Source of the DNA: Periconia sp. R9002 | Lineage: Eukaryota; Ascomycota; Dothideomycetes; Pleosporales; Periconiaceae | Direction: 5' to 3' | Assembly (NCBI GenBank): GCA_023627715.1 | Contig: JAMAHW010000031.1 | Coordinates: forward strand, 310,001 to 374,000 | Length of the DNA: 64,000 nt | Part shown: one piece after another, positions 22,923-32,882 of the stretch | Layout: each line of letters opens with the position of its first letter | Numbering within the stretch: position 1 is the first letter of the stretch | Made by a program: the position numbers and the translations under genes | The notes under the pieces: generated by a model | Database searches by the model: none | Told to the model about the DNA's origin: nothing | The model's input: only the letters and a program-made list of their open reading frames with translations

Positions 22923-24268
22923 TTAAACCCGTTGTTTGCTGAATAGACGATCTCCCCATTGTATTTGTCACGGATTATTGGCTCGGGAAATGAGATAACA
23001 CCAGCAGTCGAATTCAATCTTCCGGAGGAGTCCCCTGAGACAACTCTAGTGATATTAATGTATCATACTTTCTCTGCGGATTGTAGCAAATAACCTAGCA
23101 AAATATAAAACACTAACCAACATGGATTTATCTACCAGTTTCCCATTCGAATCGCAGAAGCTATAGAACTGAAAGGATAGTCTCAGACCCAAGTCAGCCC
23201 GGCCTTCTGCACAGCAACGAGATGCGTCATTGCCAACAAATATAACAAGGCTCATAAAGGGATGAGAGATTTGTAGTGAGGTACATGGATACATACACAC
23301 ATGTTTGGACTTCTAGTAGGACATAGACATACGATCGGATGCAGAGTATGCTTCTTAGAAGGAATCAAAAAACACAGTATACAGGGTGTGAGGAAACTCA
23401 TTCTTGTTATCATCGTTGCTCATAGCGCCTTGCCTTGTTTCCATTCTCTTGTTTTTTTATTTGCTTCTATTATTGGATGCAACCCCCAGGTAGAAGAAGT
23501 TGGTTCTGGACCACATTTCCATGGACGGTGGTGATAAGATCGTGCCTGACTCGGATGCCGTTCAGCTGTTTAAAGGTAAATGCGAAAGCTAATGACCGAG
23601 TGGAGCCTGGCGATTCATATGACCAGACAGACAGGGAACTTCGCAAGTGGTGTGGAGAACATGAGAGACTGGGTATGTTATCAGGTAAGCTTACTTCTTG
23701 CCCAAGGTTACAATACTAATGGCATAGACGGCGAGAGGAAAAGAAAAAGAGACGATAATGTTAATGACATTCACAATTGCGCAAGTAGTGCATACGTTAT
23801 AAAGAGTAAGCAGACTGCATTTAAGAAGCCCACGCGCATTCTCTTAATATCGCCATCAATCATAGGTCTCAGAAGTAGGGAGAGGCGAAATCACTGATAG
23901 GGAGGGGGGGAGAAGAACTGTTAAGCATGTTTCAATTCGTACCTATATTAGGCATAATAAGATAAGTCAGTTACCGCCCCCCTTGGTGCCACCGGACAGC
24001 GAGACCGAGTTTATGTTCGACAAAATATGTCCATACACGAACCAAGTTGAGATGATGCTCTTGCTTGCATGCCTGACAGAACCACGTTGTTGGACCCGCT
24101 CTTGAAATGCCGAATTGCCCAATGTAATAACCCTGAGTTGTAGACACCTGATCGATATTCTGTATTGTCTGCTACTACGTAGCCATAAAGGTCCAGATGG
24201 ATGGGGGGTTCGGTTCTTTTAATAAGGATGTGCGAATCGAATTTGTGTCTTTCACAAACCAAGGCCCA

Positions 24269-24760
24269 TTAATCGATGTTACAACCAAACCCATCAACTC
24301 CAACAATAACAAGATTGGTGGGGGGTTTGGATGAAATTTGTGGTTCCAATAACGAGAGGATGGTCTTTGTGAAAGCCTTGCATTTGGCTCCGGGGAAAAT
24401 CGAAAATGGTGCTTCAATGCGAAGGGCTTTACGTCCTTCGAGAGTTAGCCGCTGCCAGCTGTCCAACCCTAAGGTTATATTGCCCTTTTGTTCTCCCCGT
24501 ACAAAGAGTTTTACTTGCGGTGCTTGGGCATACTCATCCAAGAAATCTTGATAGTGGGTTTGGGCAACATAGGCTATTTGAAACCATCCCCGATTGATAG
24601 TGTTGCAGCTCTCAGAAGAATATTTAGTCAATTCAAATGCTTCGTAAACGGAATGGTAGTGGCGGACAAGTCCTTTATGAAAGGACAGTCTGATGTTCCC
24701 TTTCTTAGTCTCATCGGCCTGATCAATGAAAAGACTTCCTTTACAGCAACCGAATGTTCG
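24269..24760 (-). pseudogene. Unrecognised coding-like segment, possible gene relic or missed exon
   Basis: Reading downward, an open frame runs from just after a TAG near 24762 to a TAA at 24269, about 160 codons. It reads like ordinary protein, with FIDQADETKKGNIRLSFHKG, then WFQIAYVAQTHYQDFLDEYA and LEGRKALRIEAPFSIFPG. There is no good start context, no visible upstream exon and no downstream continuation. It may be a relic of a degraded gene or a fragment of a low-expression gene with unseen exons. I recognise no domain. Confidence 0.3.
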
Positions 24761-25354
24761 CTATACATCGCGATGCTGTATACAATGCGAAGATATCACA
24801 GAAAAAAAAATGTGGATCGCATATCGTCGTCATCCAATACCTCTGTAATGGTGCATTATTTGAGGTTACTATAAGGTCATTGCACTATGTCTTGAGGTTA
24901 CTTTTCTACCTCCCAGAACTCAAACATTATGTTGTGCGCAGTATCAAGCCTACCACGAAATACCACTTTGGCAAACTGTTTAGGATTACGAAACGTATCT
25001 GGATCAATTTTACAAGGTTTCCCAATTACTTGATTGCTTGTGAAAATGTGCGAAGAATCGTGCGCGAAACTGATGCATGATACACTACAGCTACAAGTGC
25101 CACGAGAAACTGTCCAAGATATGTACATATTTAAAGATCTTTGAAATAGTGTATAAGAAATCGAAATATTCTACACAATATAGTGTGTGCATAGATAGTG
25201 ACTTAGGTGAATTGTGATGTCGTGTTGCGGATACATGAGTGAAGACGAGGTGCCAAGACATATCTAGCCTGTTATCGGCTAGCGCGGTTACTGGGGCAAC
25301 GATAAACAAATAAGTGACGACCCCAGCACCTTCTAACCTCCACTCTCATACACT

Positions 25355-25415
25355 TCATCCACCACCACACACCACCACACACCACCACAAATACCACCAC
25401 AAATACCACCACAGC
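25355..25415 (+). repeat. ACC-rich short tandem repeat in the leader of the BRCT gene
   Basis: Imperfect tandem units of about 10 bases (ACCACCACAC, then ACCACAAATACC variants) end about 40 bases before the start codon of the BRCT repeat protein. The position suggests the 5' untranslated region. Confidence 0.75.
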
Positions 25416-25456
25416 ACTACACTCATAGACATCTAGAAACCCAGGAAGCCTTAAGC

Positions 25457-27877
25457 ATGGTCGCCACACGTTCTGGCGCCCGCAAAAAGGCACCAGAGGT
25501 CGAGGTTCCTGCCGCCTCGACGTTGAACGCGCCTCCAAAGAGAGCAGCGACCAAAAAGCGCAAGGCAACTGAGGATGCACCTGCCGAGACTGCAAGCAAG
25601 CTCGCCAGGGCTACCAAAGCCAACCCAAAAGTCATGAAACCCGCCGCTTCGACTGTCGCCCCGAAAGCAACCTCCAAGGCGCCTGCCCGAGCAACGCGCA
25701 CGACAAGAACGCGTAAAGAGCCCGACGCGACGAATGAGTCACAGTCTGAGCCCCAGCCACAACCTCAGGAAGCGCTCCAGCCACAGCAGCCTGCGGCCGA
25801 GAAGCCCAAGCGCGGACGGAAAGCTGCACCCACCACAAAAGTCGAGCAGCCCGTATCAGAGCCCGCGAAGAAAGTCACCCGAGGACGCAAGCCGACGGCA
25901 GCACCCATTAGCGCTGTGCTTGAACCTACTGAGGAACATCTTCCTGCACCTCCAGAGCCAGTGAAGGCAACGCGGGGTCGTAAAATCGCAGCTGCCTCAA
26001 CATCTACACTCAAAGCACCTGCGCGCAAGGCCGTTAGGAAGCCTAAAGTCACGGCCCAGCCTGCAGCAGAAGTCTTGGAGGACCCTCTTGCGGAGTTTCC
26101 CAATTACCCGTCCACTCCCGCGCATATCAAAGCGCCTCTCTCGAATGCCGATGCCTTGGCCGAGCTTGTGCGATCCTATCCATCCACACCTGCGCATATA
26201 CAAGCGCCTATCTCAAATGTCGATGCTTTGGCCGAGCTTGCGAAGGGTTACCCATCCACACCAGCGCATATACAAGCGCCGCTTTCCAACGCCAATGCTT
26301 TGGCCGAGCTCGTCAAGTCGTATCCGGCCACACCAGCACATATCAAAGCACCTCTCTCGAATACTGAGGCTTTGGCTGAACTCGCGAAAGATTATCCAAC
26401 AACTCCAGCACATATCAAAGCACCTCTATCTAATACTGCTGCTTTGGCTGAGCTTGCAAAATCATACCCTTCCACTCCAGCCCATATTCAGGCGACTCTC
26501 TCGAACATCAATGCTTTGGGTGAAATCGCGCAAGGCTACCCATCCACACCAGCACATATCAAAGCTCCCCTCTCGAATACTGAGGCATTGGCCGAACTCG
26601 CAAAGTCTTATCCATCCACACCGGCGCACATCAAGGCTCCTATATCCAATGCTAATGCTCTGGCTGAGCTCGCGAAAGGCTATCCAACAACCCCAGCACA
26701 CATTAAAGCTCCTTTGTCCAACGCTGAGGGCTTGGCCGAACTCGCAAAAGGTTACCCAACGACCCCAGCTCACATTAAGGGTCCTATATTCAATGCTGAA
26801 GCGTTAGCCGAACTCGCAAAGTCTTATCCATCGACGCCGGCTCATATACAGGCGCCTGTCTCCACTCCACGCAAACAAATTGAATTGCCTGATGACTTTG
26901 AGGAGACCATCCAAGAAGTCCTCGGTTCCCGCCCGCACACTCCAGATGTGGATGACAGCTCAACCGATATGGAGGACATTTCATTTGAAGACCCCCAAAT
27001 CTCTTCCCCTGCGCAAGGCAAAGAGAATGTGAGTCTCAAAGAGAGTCCCGCTGTCATGAACGCTGTTTCGCCAGTTATGTTCGCTCCCTCTCTTCCAGCG
27101 CCTGTGCCTGCTTCTCCTACTAAGTCTGCTCTACGATCTCCGCTAAAGACCATCTCCCAAACCCCTAAGAAGGTTGTGACATGGCAGGAGGAATCTGAGG
27201 GTGTTGCCCCAAGCGAGGATGAACCTCTCCGTGGCATGACATTCTTTGTCGACGTCATGTCCAATGGCCGAGATCAGTCATTCCTCTTCACTACGCTGCT
27301 CGAAGATCTAGGAGCCAAAGTTGTTCCGGACTACAACGAGCATACGTACTTGACACACGTCCTCTGGAAAGAAGGAAAGATGTCTACTTTAGAATTGGTA
27401 GCTGAATCTCACGGCAAAGTGAAATGCGTCAATGTCGGTTGGGTCTTGGACTCGGAGAAGAACAAGAAACGAATGGACGAGACTCCTTATCTTGTTGATT
27501 TGAGCTGGTTTGCCGCGAAACCGGCGCCTTTCACTCCCGCCAAAACCCCCTCACGCTGGCTGGCAACCTACGAGGAGAAGTCAAGTTCTATCAAAGCTAT
27601 CCCGAATACACCGACGTCGTCTGAATTTGACAGGTCTATCAATTTTGATGACAAGGAGAATTCTGAATTGGGTATCTACTTTCAAGATTATGCCAAAACA
27701 GCTCCTCGTCCCAAGGCGTCCTGGCTCACGAACAAATCACCATTGAAGACGCCATCAAAGCCAAGCTTCCTTCTACAACAGCCTATCAAAGCATTCTCGA
27801 CTGCCAAAAAGCGAGACGCCACTGAGAGCTTCGGCAACTTTGCCATGGCTCCACCAAAGAAGCTGCGATTTGTCTAG
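25457..27877 (+). CDS. BRCT-domain nuclear protein with ten 24-residue tandem repeats, AT-hooks and KEN boxes
   Basis: A single-exon, 806-residue protein, probably chromatin-associated and cell-cycle regulated. The first 210 residues are Lys/Ala/Pro-rich with three RGRK cores (about 118, 141 and 173) resembling AT-hooks. Residues 217-456 hold ten complete 24-residue repeats with consensus YPSTPAHIKAPLSNxxALAE plus four more residues, and an eleventh partial copy follows. Each copy carries a Ser/Thr-Pro site. A middle region has many SP/TP sites and two KEN tripeptides (GKENVS, DKENSE), typical APC/C degrons. A BRCT domain at about 590-685 starts GMTFFVDVMSNGRDQS and contains VKCVNVGWVLDSEK. 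The C-terminus is basic with further SP/TP sites. Related BRCT proteins occur in other filamentous fungi, but I know no defined function. Domain calls are good; the role is inferred. Confidence 0.85.
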   Translation: MVATRSGARKKAPEVEVPAASTLNAPPKRAATKKRKATEDAPAETASKLARATKANPKVMKPAASTVAPKATSKAPARATRTTRTRKEPDATNESQSEPQPQPQEALQPQQPAAEKPKRGRKAAPTTKVEQPVSEPAKKVTRGRKPTAAPISAVLEPTEEHLPAPPEPVKATRGRKIAAASTSTLKAPARKAVRKPKVTAQPAAEVLEDPLAEFPNYPSTPAHIKAPLSNADALAELVRSYPSTPAHIQAPISNVDALAELAKGYPSTPAHIQAPLSNANALAELVKSYPATPAHIKAPLSNTEALAELAKDYPTTPAHIKAPLSNTAALAELAKSYPSTPAHIQATLSNINALGEIAQGYPSTPAHIKAPLSNTEALAELAKSYPSTPAHIKAPISNANALAELAKGYPTTPAHIKAPLSNAEGLAELAKGYPTTPAHIKGPIFNAEALAELAKSYPSTPAHIQAPVSTPRKQIELPDDFEETIQEVLGSRPHTPDVDDSSTDMEDISFEDPQISSPAQGKENVSLKESPAVMNAVSPVMFAPSLPAPVPASPTKSALRSPLKTISQTPKKVVTWQEESEGVAPSEDEPLRGMTFFVDVMSNGRDQSFLFTTLLEDLGAKVVPDYNEHTYLTHVLWKEGKMSTLELVAESHGKVKCVNVGWVLDSEKNKKRMDETPYLVDLSWFAAKPAPFTPAKTPSRWLATYEEKSSSIKAIPNTPTSSEFDRSINFDDKENSELGIYFQDYAKTAPRPKASWLTNKSPLKTPSKPSFLLQQPIKAFSTAKKRDATESFGNFAMAPPKKLRFV
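26105..26824 (+). repeat. Ten-copy 72-bp coding minisatellite
   Basis: Ten in-frame 72-base units within the BRCT protein gene, with a partial eleventh from 26825. Protein copies are very similar while DNA copies differ at many third codon positions. The array is therefore old and held by selection on the protein rather than recently expanded. Confidence 0.92.
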
Positions 27878-28825
27878 ATGCATCTGCCATCCCCATTTCT
27901 CTCTATCGCGGCTTGAGGGTTATGTCCTTGGGTTGAGGCTGTCCGTAAGGAATTTGACTCCCCTCGAACCAACCCAACATTGCCAGGTGGAAAGAGACGG
28001 GTTGAAGGCGATGCTTGCTAGACATCAGTTTCTTTAAATTTTGTGGTATGGAATCAACAGTGAATAGCATTGGCATTTTGTGAGTTTGAATATGGCGTTT
28101 TGAGGGGGTTTTGCATAGCCATGGATAAGACAAGCAACCACGGGTATATTCACGATGGAAATGGCGTTTATGGATGTTTCCACGAGGATGGAATACATAT
28201 GGGATTTGCTTTTTGGCGTTTATGTATGTTTATTACGATGGGCACGGATTGGAGTTTGCATTTTCTGGGGTGGTGAATTCAGCACTACGAATACTGGCTG
28301 GAATTTGCTTTTATGGCGTTTTCGATGTTTATCATCGGACGGAGTGGGATTTTGTTTGAGACACTGTTTCTGTATCATTATCCACTCTCCGTATGAAATG
28401 AGAGCAGCCATCCAACTTGACTGGAAGTGCCATTTATGTGCCTGTGACCTGTGCATGTGGCTAACATCTCGAGGTGGTGCACAATGGAATGCGCTAAAGC
28501 CTCCACAACAACTTTCCATCATAACAATAACATTTGTCACCCTTCATGATTTTGTATGCCTTCACTTGATTTAGACGAACAAAGGCAATGATAACTGTTT
28601 GATAGATATGTAAGTGGAAGAGGAATGACTCGTGGCATAACGATGAGATGGTCGAGCTGACTCTGATCTTGGCGACGCGGTAATCGCGAGGGCACATCAT
28701 CACGTCATTGACGCGGAGTCACAAGGCAGCCTTCACTCACTCTCACCATGCTTCCACAGCCGCACCCTTGACGTCGCGAGCAGAGAATTAATGTTCTTTC
28801 TTTTGTCTGAAGCTACACAGACGCC
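27878..28825. other. Intergenic region with degenerate repeats
   Basis: About 950 bases between the BRCT gene and RAD2, both on the + strand. Between 28081 and 28355 a motif around ATGGCGTTT followed by GATGTTT recurs about four times at uneven spacing. The last two copies (28201-28255 and 28310-28355) are the most alike. No coding frame is convincing. Confidence 0.45.
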
Positions 28826-31800
28826 ATGGGTGTTACCGGCCTGTGGACTGTTCTGCAACCCTGCGCGCGGCCGATCAGGATAGAAACGCTGAACAAGAAG
28901 CGACTCGCCGTCGATGCGTCCATCTGGATTTACCAGTTTCTCAAAGCCGTACGCGACAAGGAAGGAAATGCGCTGCGTAACAGCCATATCGTTGGCTTCT
29001 TCCGCCGAATATGCAAACTCCTTTTTATCGGCATCAAACCCGTCTTCGTTTTCGACGGTGGCGCACCGGCGCTCAAAAGACAAACGATCAGCAACCGCAA
29101 GTCGCGTCGCGAAGGAAGACGAGAAGATGCCCTGAAAACGGCAGGAAAACTTCTTGCCATCCAAATGCAGAGGGCTGCAGAGGAAGAAGAAAAGAAAAGG
29201 AAAGAGGATGTCAGACATCCAAGGGAAGAGCCCGAGGAAACGATACCGGAGGATATTGTGTACGCGGACGAAATCCTGCAGACTCCCCAGGAGCGCATTC
29301 AAAATCGAAAGTTCAAGAAGAAGGATCAATATCATTTGCCTGAGCTGGGTGTCTCGTTGGCAGAAATGGGCCAGCCTAATGACCCAAGGATCATGAGCTT
29401 GGAGGAACTCGAGGAATATGCAAGACAGTTTGATACTGGCGAAGACATCAACGTCTATGATTTTTCCAAAATTGACTTCGATAGCCCGTTCTTCATAAGT
29501 CTCCCTGCATCCGATCGATACAATATTCTAAATGCTGCGAGGCTGAGGAGTCGCCTCAGGATGGGATATTCAAAGGATCAGCTGGATACTATGTTCCCCA
29601 ATCGCATGGACTTCTCTCGGTTTCAAATTGAGAGAGTGCGCGAGCGCAACGAGCTTACCCAACGCCTGATGAACCTCAATGGCATGTCTGATGATACCAC
29701 GTTCGGTTCAAATCGTGTTGCTGGTGATAAGGGGAGAGAGTATGTGTTAGTCAAGAATGATGGCGTAGAGGGCGGTTGGGCGCTTGGAGTAGTTACGAAC
29801 AAAGACGAAGGAAAGGCTCACAAACCTATTGATGTCGATTATGTGCCACCTACAGAGCCAGGCGATGAAGAATGGGAGGATGAGGATGATTTTGAGGATG
29901 TACCAATCGAAGGCCTAAACCGGCTCCCAAAACCAAAGCCCGGACTCACCGCAAAGGACAAAGAGGGCAGGGACTTCATTTCGCGCGAGGTCGCTAGACG
30001 TCGGCAAGCATCCTCTAATTCAAACAATAAGCGATTTGCTGGGTCTAAACCATCAAAGCCAGCATCAGCTTTAACCCAAGACCCTGATTCGCTATTCCTA
30101 GCGGAAGAGAATGACGAAGAAGAGTGGGAACAAGTGCCAGTAGATGGGCACGATGACCTTTTCGAGGATCAAGGGGACGGCCAAGACGATTATGAGGAAC
30201 AGCAACTTCAGAAAGCCATTGCTCTGTCAATGCAACAAGGCGGAGAGGAAATAGATGAGGATTCCGAAGAGGACATAGTTCGAGAGGTCTTTCATCAAGA
30301 GCGTGCCAAAGAGGTCAACCCATTTGCGATGACCAGAGGCTCTGGCATGGCTATTGCGAGGCTAGCCAATCAGCGCAGTACCAAAGCTGCCCCTAGTGCT
30401 CCTTTCAATGCTAGCGATAGCGACGATGATATGGACCTCCAAGCCGCCCTCGCGGAGTCAAGGAAATCCAAACGATCTACAGTAGCCCGACGTTCTCCAC
30501 CAAAACCTTCTATACCTATCCTTACGACGTCATCTACGAAAAAATCAACGAACGCGCCCGGATTCGATGGCCCTCTTCCATTCGAAAAACTGAACCTCGG
30601 AAATTCCTTGTTAGGCAAAAAGAAGATGCAAAAATTGGAGGAATCAAATGCCGGTGGCTTTGAGAAGGACCCAGAGGACGGTAAAAAGAAAACAGCAGAA
30701 CCCTTACCGCCATGGTTCAATGCTGGACGAGACGTCACCGTGGAAATGAGTGCCTTGCGTCAAGAGGAGAAGGAGAATTGGGAGCAAGCTCGAAAAGAAC
30801 ATGACGAATATTACCAATTCCAAGAACGCCCGAGTTTGCGTAAGCACAATGAATCAGAGGTCATCGACTTAGAAACTCCGTCGCAAGTAGAGCATAAAGA
30901 AGTACTCACGGTGCTTTCGGATGATGAAGTAGAGGAAAGTGTGAAAGATGGGGGTAGGATTGGGGACCAGCCTTCAACGAGTGACTTGGCAGACAAAATC
31001 CGAGTTGATCCCCCACAACCGCCGATAGAAGACCCAGAGTTGACTCTTCCTCAGAACAAGGCTGGAACAGGGAAAGGCCCCTTTATGGCTGAGTCTGATG
31101 ACGAACCTGTGGAATGGTCAGACAGTGAGCCCGAAGTTGAACAACGAAAAAGAATGGAGGCAAACGCTGCGGCCTCACCACCTCAGATCACAAAATCACC
31201 ATCTCCAGAGTTTGAGGATGTGCCCATGACAACAGAAACAGGTTCTGCCATCGGCTTGACAAAGTCGCCATCACCAGAATTTGAAGATGTTCCCATGCAA
31301 AGTGGACCGGATTTGACACTGCCGGATAACTCACCCACGCCGTTGACAAAAGAAACTTCGATAGACATATCGCCCCCAAGGCGCCGGCGTCAAGTGTCCC
31401 CGCAGAGACTTCAAGGTCCAGAGGATCTCGAACTTCCTATCGTACCCCCCGAACTTTCAGTAGGCCAAGATGTCCCAGTTGAAATTCCAGACGACGACTC
31501 AGATCAGTACTCAGACCCGGAAGATGCAGAACTGCTGGCCTCTCTCGCCAAAGAAGCTGAAGAACATACACGCTTTGCGCAAGAACTGAGCAACAATCCC
31601 AGAGCAAATGTGGATTTCAATGAAGAACTCAAACAACTTCGCGCGCAGCAAAAGAAAGATCGCAGGGATGCAGATGAGGTCACGCAAACCATGATCGCAG
31701 AATGCCAACACCTGCTTACTCTCTTCGGACTCCCCTACATCACAGCGCCCATGGAAGCCGAAGCGCAATGCGCCGAACTCGTGAATCTGGGTCTAGTGGA

Positions 31801-32746
31801 CGGCATCGTGACCGACGACTCGGATACGTTCCTCTTCGGCGGCACACGCGTATACAAGAACATGTTCAACGCAGCCAAGTTCGTAGAATGCTACCTCGCA
31901 TCCGACCTTACTTCCGAATTCGCCCTCACACGCGACAAACTCATCGACATCGCCCAACTCCTCGGCTCAGACTACACCGCCGGCATCCCAGGCATCGGCC
32001 CCGTGACGGCCCTCGAACTCCTCTCTGAATTCCAATCCCTCACCGCCTTCAAAGAATGGTGGACCGGCGTCCAGGACGGCACCATCCCAAAGGACGCCGA
32101 CAAATCTAGCCCCTTCCGTCGTCGCTTCCGTCGCTCCCAAGCTACAAAGCTCTTCCTCCCGACCATGTTCCCAGACCCCCGCGTCGCAGAAGCGTACTTG
32201 CACCCGGAAGTCGACGACAGTCCCGAGCCTTTCCAATGGGGCGTCCCTGACCTCGACGCCCTGCGCTCGTTCCTCTCGAGCCAGATTGGCTGGAGCAAAG
32301 AGCGCACCGATGAGATTCTCGTGCCCGTCATCAAGGATATGAATCGTAGGGAGAAGGAGGGTACGCAGGCGAATATCACGAGATTTTTTGAAGGTGGGGT
32401 TGGCGCGGGTGCGTTTGCGCCACGGGCAAGGGCAGAGCCGAAGAAAGGGAAAGGTGCGAGGTTGGGGGCTGCGTTGAATAGGTTGGCGGCAAAGGAGAAG
32501 AGTGGCGGTGTTGTGGATGGAAATGCGCAAGTTGATGGCGAGGTGGCCGGTGGGGAGGCTGCTGCTTCTGCTTCGGGCACGGAGGGTGGGAGTAAGGGGA
32601 AACGGGGGAGAGGGAGGGGGAAGAGAGCGGCTGCTGATGCGGTGACTGTTGAGGACGGGGAGGATGCTGATGGAGGAGATGATGAAGATGAGACATATAC
32701 TGAGCCTAGTAAGAAAAAGGCTCGGAGGACAAGGAAGAAGAATTGA
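28826..32746 (+). CDS. RAD2: DNA repair endonuclease Rad2/XPG (Rad13)
   Basis: This structure-specific nuclease makes the 3' incision in nucleotide excision repair. It is a single exon of 1306 residues, close to the family's usual length. The N-region begins MGVTGLWTVLQP, with metal-binding Asp in LAVDASIW and VFVFDGG. The I-region starts near 955, with MEAEAQCAEL, GIVTDDSDTFLFGG and then GSDYTAGIPGIGP, the helix-hairpin-helix. The long acidic spacer holds a ubiquitin-interacting-motif-like stretch at about 459-477 (QKAIALSMQQ) and two copies of SPSPEFEDVPM near 791 and 814. A PCNA-binding box QANITRFF lies after the I-region near 1181. The C-terminus is basic and could serve as a nuclear localisation signal. 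The gene is convergent with the KMO gene, 136 bases between stop codons. Confidence 0.97.
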   Translation: MGVTGLWTVLQPCARPIRIETLNKKRLAVDASIWIYQFLKAVRDKEGNALRNSHIVGFFRRICKLLFIGIKPVFVFDGGAPALKRQTISNRKSRREGRREDALKTAGKLLAIQMQRAAEEEEKKRKEDVRHPREEPEETIPEDIVYADEILQTPQERIQNRKFKKKDQYHLPELGVSLAEMGQPNDPRIMSLEELEEYARQFDTGEDINVYDFSKIDFDSPFFISLPASDRYNILNAARLRSRLRMGYSKDQLDTMFPNRMDFSRFQIERVRERNELTQRLMNLNGMSDDTTFGSNRVAGDKGREYVLVKNDGVEGGWALGVVTNKDEGKAHKPIDVDYVPPTEPGDEEWEDEDDFEDVPIEGLNRLPKPKPGLTAKDKEGRDFISREVARRRQASSNSNNKRFAGSKPSKPASALTQDPDSLFLAEENDEEEWEQVPVDGHDDLFEDQGDGQDDYEEQQLQKAIALSMQQGGEEIDEDSEEDIVREVFHQERAKEVNPFAMTRGSGMAIARLANQRSTKAAPSAPFNASDSDDDMDLQAALAESRKSKRSTVARRSPPKPSIPILTTSSTKKSTNAPGFDGPLPFEKLNLGNSLLGKKKMQKLEESNAGGFEKDPEDGKKKTAEPLPPWFNAGRDVTVEMSALRQEEKENWEQARKEHDEYYQFQERPSLRKHNESEVIDLETPSQVEHKEVLTVLSDDEVEESVKDGGRIGDQPSTSDLADKIRVDPPQPPIEDPELTLPQNKAGTGKGPFMAESDDEPVEWSDSEPEVEQRKRMEANAAASPPQITKSPSPEFEDVPMTTETGSAIGLTKSPSPEFEDVPMQSGPDLTLPDNSPTPLTKETSIDISPPRRRRQVSPQRLQGPEDLELPIVPPELSVGQDVPVEIPDDDSDQYSDPEDAELLASLAKEAEEHTRFAQELSNNPRANVDFNEELKQLRAQQKKDRRDADEVTQTMIAECQHLLTLFGLPYITAPMEAEAQCAELVNLGLVDGIVTDDSDTFLFGGTRVYKNMFNAAKFVECYLASDLTSEFALTRDKLIDIAQLLGSDYTAGIPGIGPVTALELLSEFQSLTAFKEWWTGVQDGTIPKDADKSSPFRRRFRRSQATKLFLPTMFPDPRVAEAYLHPEVDDSPEPFQWGVPDLDALRSFLSSQIGWSKERTDEILVPVIKDMNRREKEGTQANITRFFEGGVGAGAFAPRARAEPKKGKGARLGAALNRLAAKEKSGGVVDGNAQVDGEVAGGEAAASASGTEGGSKGKRGRGRGKRAAADAVTVEDGEDADGGDDEDETYTEPSKKKARRTRKKN

Positions 32747-32882
32747 GTAGGGTTGGCAGATTGGTTTTTATACCAAAATGTCTAAACATTTCTAAATTTT
32801 CATGATTTGGAGATGTCCTGTGTGCTATGTACTTGATTATTATTCTTACATTCTTGTCCAAGACGGATGGCCAGACATCCCA

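Larger units (their letters stand above)
22923..25456. other. AT-rich intergenic region, mostly without gene signal
   Basis: About 2.5 kb between two + strand genes, visibly richer in A/T than its neighbours. Apart from the open segment at 24269-24760 on the - strand (listed separately), frames are short and look random. Immediately before the next gene is an ACC-rich repeat at 25355-25415. I recognised no transposase, reverse transcriptase or terminal repeats. Confidence 0.55.

Noticed and set aside
25355..25415. Regular ACC-rich units as a possible CRISPR-like array
   Set aside because: Units are about 10 bases with no spacers, in a eukaryotic leader; a simple repeat.
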